Assembly: GCA_937872275.1 (NCBI GenBank)
Contig: CALMSE010000103.1
Span: 1 to 10,382 of the forward strand
Direction of reading: 5' to 3'
Length of the DNA stretch: 10,382 bases
Source: an uncultured Leucobacter sp.
Lineage (GTDB): Bacteria; Actinomycetota; Actinomycetes; Actinomycetales; Microbacteriaceae
Every line of letters begins with the position of its first letter. Position 1 is the first letter of the stretch. A model generated the notes under the pieces. The model ran no database searches and was not told the origin of the DNA. It saw nothing but the letters and a program-made list of their open reading frames with translations. Of this stretch, positions 8,072 to 10,382 are shown piece after piece. The position numbers were made by a program, and so were the translations under genes.

Positions 8072-9115
8072 ATGAGCCCCTACGACATCCTCTTCCGCAC
8101 GGTTCTGCGACGCATGGATCCCGAGCAGGCGCACCATCTGGCCTTCCGGGCGATCCAGGCCGCCCCGTTCGCCGGCAGCGCGGTGCGCGATCTCTGCGGC
8201 CCCGCACCCTCGCTGCGCGTGCGCGCCCTCGGGCTCGAATTCCCGAGCCCCTTCGGCCTGGCCGCGGGCTTCGACAAGAACGCCCAGGGGATCCTGGGAC
8301 TCGGCGCGCTCGGCTTCGGGCACGTCGAGATCGGCACGCTCACGCGGCACCCGCAGCCGGGCAACCCGAAGCCGCGCATGTTCCGCCTCGTCGACGATCG
8401 CGCGCTCATCAACCGCATGGGCTTCAACAACGGCGGATCCGCCGCGGCCGTGCCCCGCATCGAGCGAGCGCGGCTCGCCGCGCACCGCCCCGTCATCGGC
8501 GTGAACATCGGCAAGAGCCGGGTCACCGAGGTCGAGGACGCCGTCGGCGACTACGTCTGGAGCGCGGGGCGACTGGCGCCCATCGCCGACTACCTCGCCG
8601 TGAATGTGAGCTCCCCGAACACCCCCGGTCTCCGAGGGCTGCAGGAGCTCGACTCCCTGCGCCCCCTGCTGCAGGCCGTGCAGGAGACCGCGGCGGGCAC
8701 CCCGCTGCTCGTGAAGATCGCGCCCGACATGGACGACGAGCAGCTCGACGGTATCGTCGCGCTGGCGCTCGAGCTCGAGCTCGACGGCATCATCGCGACC
8801 AACACGACGGTCTCGCGGGCGGGGCTCCGCGCCCCGGCCGCGGAGGTCGAGGCGATGGGTGCGGGCGGGCTGAGCGGTGCACCGCTCGCCGACCGTTCGC
8901 TCGAGGTCCTGCGCCGCATCCGCGGATCGGCTCCCGACGGCTTCTGCGTGATCTCCGTCGGGGGTGTGCGCACCGCAGCCGACGTGCTGGAGCGCCTCGA
9001 GGCGGGGGCGACGCTCGTGCAGGGCTTCACGGCCTTCATCTACGAGGGTCCGCTCTGGGCCCGCTCGATCAACCGCGGCCTCGCGGCGGCGGGGTTCCGG
9101 GGAAACGCCGCCTGA
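8072..9115 (+). CDS. pyrD: Dihydroorotate dehydrogenase, quinone-dependent (class 2)
   Basis: This 347-residue flavoprotein oxidises dihydroorotate to orotate in pyrimidine synthesis and passes electrons to the membrane quinone pool. Class 2 is shown by the N-terminal helical extension (about 1-45, YDILFRTVLRRMDPEQAHHLAF), which forms the quinone site, and by a catalytic serine, S181 in NVSSPNTPGLRGLQ, where class 1 enzymes use cysteine. FMN and substrate motifs include SPFGLAAGFDKN (59-70), EIGTLTRHPQPGNPKPR (86-102), INRMGFNN (113-120), VKIAPD (214-219), ATNTT (242-246) and ISVGGVR (294-300). The ATG at 8072 directly follows a -10 element. It is the last plus-strand gene before a convergent, structured intergenic region. 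Length and motifs are normal. Confidence 0.97.
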   Translation: MSPYDILFRTVLRRMDPEQAHHLAFRAIQAAPFAGSAVRDLCGPAPSLRVRALGLEFPSPFGLAAGFDKNAQGILGLGALGFGHVEIGTLTRHPQPGNPKPRMFRLVDDRALINRMGFNNGGSAAAVPRIERARLAAHRPVIGVNIGKSRVTEVEDAVGDYVWSAGRLAPIADYLAVNVSSPNTPGLRGLQELDSLRPLLQAVQETAAGTPLLVKIAPDMDDEQLDGIVALALELELDGIIATNTTVSRAGLRAPAAEVEAMGAGGLSGAPLADRSLEVLRRIRGSAPDGFCVISVGGVRTAADVLERLEAGATLVQGFTAFIYEGPLWARSINRGLAAAGFRGNAA

Positions 9116-9129
9116 CGGTTCGGCGGTCT

Positions 9130-9209
9130 CCGGGCGCCGGCTCCTCCGGGCGTCGGCTCCTGCGGGACCCGACTACTCTGGGAACCGGCTGCTCCGGCAA
9201 CCGGAAGCG
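9130..9209. repeat. Degenerate 16-bp tandem repeat, about five units
   Basis: Fifteen bases after the pyrD stop, a unit close to CCGGGCGCCGGCTCCT repeats with a strict 16-base period at 9130, 9146, 9162, 9178 and 9194. Against unit 1, unit 2 matches 15 of 16, unit 3 11, unit 4 12, and unit 5 about 9 (11 against unit 4). Most units keep a GG...CCG core and a CT..CT end, and some contain the inverted pair CCGG-nnn-CCGG. It is non-coding on present evidence. The pattern looks like slippage expansion followed by decay. A role as a protein-binding array or terminator region is possible but unsupported. Confidence 0.6.
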
Positions 9210-9218
9210 CTCGACCTG
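9196..9218 (-). repeat. Diverged 23-bp copy of the DUF3043 gene 3' end
   Basis: This stretch matches 9314-9336, the codons for the C-terminal QVKRFQF of the neighbouring minus-strand gene, at 20 of 23 positions. The copies are 118 bp apart in the same orientation. Read on the minus strand, the copy would encode QVERFRL. It lies about 90 bp past that gene's stop, which suggests an old partial duplication of the gene end or an earlier, longer gene end. 118 is not a multiple of three. Confidence 0.45.
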
Positions 9219-9220
9219 CG

Positions 9221-9265
9221 CGCGTCGATGGGCGCGCAGGCCATTCCTGGCCTGTGCTCGACGCG
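9221..9265. terminator. Extended imperfect hairpin between the convergent genes
   Basis: CGCGTCGA (9221-9228) pairs with TCGACGCG (9258-9265), and inside it GCGCAGGCCA (9234-9243) pairs with TGGCCTGTGC (9248-9257) around a TTCC loop. That gives 18 paired positions (one G-U) with a single 5-base bulge (9229-9233). A competing 9-bp stem, CCTGCGCGC (9215-9223) with GCGCGCAGG (9232-9240), uses some of the same bases. It may terminate pyrD transcription, about 105 bp past its stop, or act in both directions. No T-run is seen. Confidence 0.45.
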
Positions 9266-9268
9266 GCG

Positions 9269-9289
9269 CCGAAGCCGTCCCGGCTTCGG
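9269..9289 (-). terminator. Perfect 9-bp hairpin behind the DUF3043 gene, possible bidirectional terminator
   Basis: CCGAAGCCG (9269-9277) and CGGCTTCGG (9281-9289) form a perfect stem with a TCC loop. Reading on the minus strand, the stem starts 17 bases after the stop codon of the DUF3043 gene, a usual terminator position. There is no T-run, as is common in this GC range. It could also stop transcripts coming from pyrD. Confidence 0.6.
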
Positions 9290-9306
9290 ACCCGTTGACC
9301 TCGCGA

Positions 9307-9882
9307 TCACGCAGGAAACTGGAAGCGCTTGACCTGGGGCTTCGGCATCCGCAGCATGCGGAACTGGAAGGCGCGCATCGCCGCGTACCAGCGGAAGCCC
9401 GGCTGCACGCGATCCGCCCCGAACTTCTCGGCGAGCCGGCCCTTCAGACGGAAGCCGAGCAGGATCGCGTCGACCACGGCGAGCAGCACGAAGCCCCAGA
9501 CGACCATCACGAGGATCACCTGGATCGGGCCGGGGAGGAACATCGCGAGCAGCACGATGATCATGAAGGGGATGAGCCACTCGCCGATGCTGAACCGGGC
9601 GTCGACGTAGTCGCGCACGTAGCGCCGCTGCGGCCCCCGGTCGCGCGGCCCCAGATAGCGCTCGTCGCCCCGCATCATGCCGATCCGAGCCTGCTCGCGA
9701 GCCTCGGACTGCTTGGCGCGCTGCGCCTTCATCGCGGCCTTGTCGCGGTTGCCGACGAGCGGCTGCGCCTTCGCCGCCTGGGCCTCCTTGCGGGTGGGCG
9801 TCGGGCGGCCCTTCCCGGGCGACGGCGCCTCGTCGGCCGGGGCCTCTCCGCCGTCGTCGACCGGGCTGCTCTTCCTCGCCAC
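9307..9882 (-). CDS. DUF3043-family membrane protein
   Basis: This 191-residue protein runs from GTG at 9882 down to the stop at 9307-9309. AGAGGA (minus strand, 9893-9888) lies five bases before the start. The N-terminal ~95 residues are hydrophilic and charged, with a GKGRPTPTRKEA motif (about 23-34) and a Lys/Arg/Ala/Glu-rich, probably helical stretch (about 41-68). GDERYL and RYVRDYVDAR follow at about 72-96. Two hydrophobic segments, about 101-117 and 119-143, are separated by a short PGP turn, giving a helical hairpin in the membrane. A basic tail (FRLKGRL to QVKRFQF) follows. This matches the actinobacterial DUF3043 family, whose function is unknown to me. By the positive-inside rule, the basic regions on both sides suggest both ends are cytoplasmic. 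It is convergent with pyrD and divergent from erpA. An upstream in-frame ATG lies too far into the promoter region to be preferred. Confidence 0.85.
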   Translation of the reverse strand: MARKSSPVDDGGEAPADEAPSPGKGRPTPTRKEAQAAKAQPLVGNRDKAAMKAQRAKQSEAREQARIGMMRGDERYLGPRDRGPQRRYVRDYVDARFSIGEWLIPFMIIVLLAMFLPGPIQVILVMVVWGFVLLAVVDAILLGFRLKGRLAEKFGADRVQPGFRWYAAMRAFQFRMLRMPKPQVKRFQFPA

Positions 9883-9966
9883 GTGCGTCCTCTTCCTCGT
9901 GTGCCTCGCCTGATGGTCGTCCGGGTGCCGCGCCGCGCACGACGAGGTGCGCCCGCACTCCGAACC

Positions 9967-9972
9967 AGCGTA
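9967..9972 (-). promoter_or_regulatory. -10 candidate TACGCT for the DUF3043 gene
   Basis: On the minus strand, TACGCT followed by GG (9972 down to 9965) resembles the TAnnCTGG elements before other genes here. Transcription would start near 9960, giving a leader of about 78 nt before GTG 9882. The promoter is back-to-back with the erpA element at 10001-10006, with 28 bp between the two -10s, so the -35 regions overlap and the two may interfere. No clear -35 is visible. Confidence 0.35.
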
Positions 9973-10000
9973 CCGCGGAGCGGGGATGCGTTGTGGAGCG

Positions 10001-10006
10001 TAGACT
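10001..10006 (+). promoter_or_regulatory. -10 element TAGACT upstream of erpA
   Basis: TAGACT followed by GGG matches the hisD element. Transcription would begin near 10013-10014, giving erpA a leader of about 20 nt with a strong GGGAGGAG ribosome site (10021-10028), five bases before ATG 10034. No convincing -35 is seen. Confidence 0.5.
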
Positions 10007-10013
10007 GGGAGCC

Positions 10014-10037
10014 GTGAAGAGGGAGGAGTCAGCATGA
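10014..10037 (+). CDS. Possible leaderless 7-codon upstream ORF before erpA
   Basis: A GTG at 10014 lies seven bases after the TAGACT element, exactly where the transcript should begin. It opens a frame reading M-K-R-E-E-S-A and then TGA (10035-10037). That stop overlaps the erpA ATG (10034-10036) as ATGA, the classic arrangement for coupled translation or re-initiation. In actinobacteria a transcript beginning with ATG or GTG is usually translated without a Shine-Dalgarno sequence. The purine-rich ribosome site itself encodes most of the peptide, so the ORF may be incidental. It depends wholly on the transcription start being at 10014. Confidence 0.25.
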   Translation: MKREESA

Positions 10038-10382
10038 CCGCCACAGCCACCGAAACCCCCGCGCACCAGGTCGGTCTCACCGAGGCCGCGCAAGAGAAGG
10101 TGCGCAGCCTGCTGGAGCAGGAGGGCAGGGACGATCTCCGATTGCGCATCGCCGTGCAGCCCGGAGGCTGCTCGGGACTGATCTACCAGCTCTACTTCGA
10201 CGAGCGCACGCTCGATGGCGATGCCGTCGTCGAGTTCTCCGGCGTGGGGGTCGTCGTCGACCAGATGAGCATTCCCTACCTGAGCGGTGCGACGATCGAC
10301 TTCGAAGACACGATTCAGAAGCAGGGTTTCACCATCGACAACCCCAACGCCCAGGGCAGCTGCGCCTGCGGCGACAGCTTCA
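10034..10382 (+). CDS. erpA: A-type iron-sulfur cluster carrier/insertion protein (ErpA/HesB-like), nearly complete
   Basis: The window ends inside this gene after 116 residues, probably one or two residues short of the end. A-type carriers receive Fe-S clusters from the assembly machinery and hand them to target enzymes in the cytoplasm. The three conserved cysteines are present: C46 in PGGCSGL, and C110 and C112 in GSCACGDSF. The fold region runs from VGLTEAAQEKVRSLL (13-27) through VVVDQMSIPYLSGATIDFED (73-92) to NPNAQGSC. ATG 10034 is favoured by GGGAGGAG five bases upstream. The first 12 residues (TATATETPAHQ) are a short unconserved lead. Actinobacterial members are annotated as ErpA or HesB/IscA; the exact subtype is less certain than the family. 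It is divergent from the DUF3043 gene. Confidence 0.93.
   Translation, partial: MTATATETPAHQVGLTEAAQEKVRSLLEQEGRDDLRLRIAVQPGGCSGLIYQLYFDERTLDGDAVVEFSGVGVVVDQMSIPYLSGATIDFEDTIQKQGFTIDNPNAQGSCACGDSF

Noticed and set aside
9173..10093. A 306-codon minus-strand frame overlapping the DUF3043 gene, with a GTG at 9958 placed 8 nt after the TACGCT -10 candidate.
   Set aside because: It is out of frame with the DUF3043 protein, which has clear membrane segments. The frame's sequence is low-complexity Arg/Gly/Glu and lacks family features. A leaderless start there cannot be excluded but has no other support.
1..10382. A mobile element, defence system, biosynthetic cluster or CRISPR array.
   Set aside because: No transposase, integrase, nuclease, toxin-antitoxin pair, spacer-type repeat or tRNA attachment site is present, and the genes are core metabolic functions with uniform composition.

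Overview
The window is very GC-rich, with strong GC3 bias, frequent GTG starts and promoter-to-start distances that suggest leaderless transcripts. Gene content and order (hisD, nrdR, pyrD, a DUF3043 membrane protein, then an ErpA/HesB-type protein) point to a high-GC actinobacterium, most likely Microbacteriaceae (Leucobacter- or Microbacterium-like). The genus is inference. All genes look intact apart from the two cut by the window edges. I see no insertion sequence, prophage, CRISPR array, tRNA or rRNA.

Layout. (1) 1-3873: the 3' half of gltB and all of gltD, overlapping by 8 bp and encoding the two subunits of NADPH-dependent glutamate synthase. (2) 3975-4619: a small Rossmann-fold NAD(P)-binding protein of the NmrA-like/atypical SDR type, followed by a perfect 10-bp GC hairpin that is probably its terminator. 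(3) 4662-6203: a 513-residue class I SAM-dependent methyltransferase with an NPPF motif and extra N- and C-terminal domains. (4) 6216-8035: hisD and nrdR, 2 bp apart. (5) 8072-9115: pyrD, the class 2 membrane-associated dihydroorotate dehydrogenase. (6) 9116-9306: a convergent intergenic region with unusual structure: a degenerate 16-bp tandem repeat, overlapping hairpins and a diverged 23-bp copy of the 3' end of the next gene. (7) 9307-9882, minus strand: a DUF3043 membrane protein. (8) 10034 to the end: erpA, transcribed divergently and lacking only its last residue or two.

How it works together. The genes cover core metabolism: nitrogen assimilation (GltBD), the last two steps of histidine synthesis (HisD), pyrimidine synthesis (PyrD), transcriptional control of ribonucleotide reductases (NrdR) and Fe-S cluster delivery (ErpA). 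GltB and GltD are themselves Fe-S flavoproteins, but nothing here shows a regulatory link to ErpA.

The most interesting material is regulatory. Four plus-strand starts lie 6-9 nt downstream of a TAnnCTG-type -10 element, and a fifth match precedes the minus-strand gene. In one case the -10 begins with the stop codon of the upstream gene; in another it abuts a terminator hairpin. Upstream of erpA the same geometry places a possible leaderless 7-codon upstream ORF whose stop overlaps the erpA start. I found no convincing new multi-gene system; this is mostly a housekeeping region.
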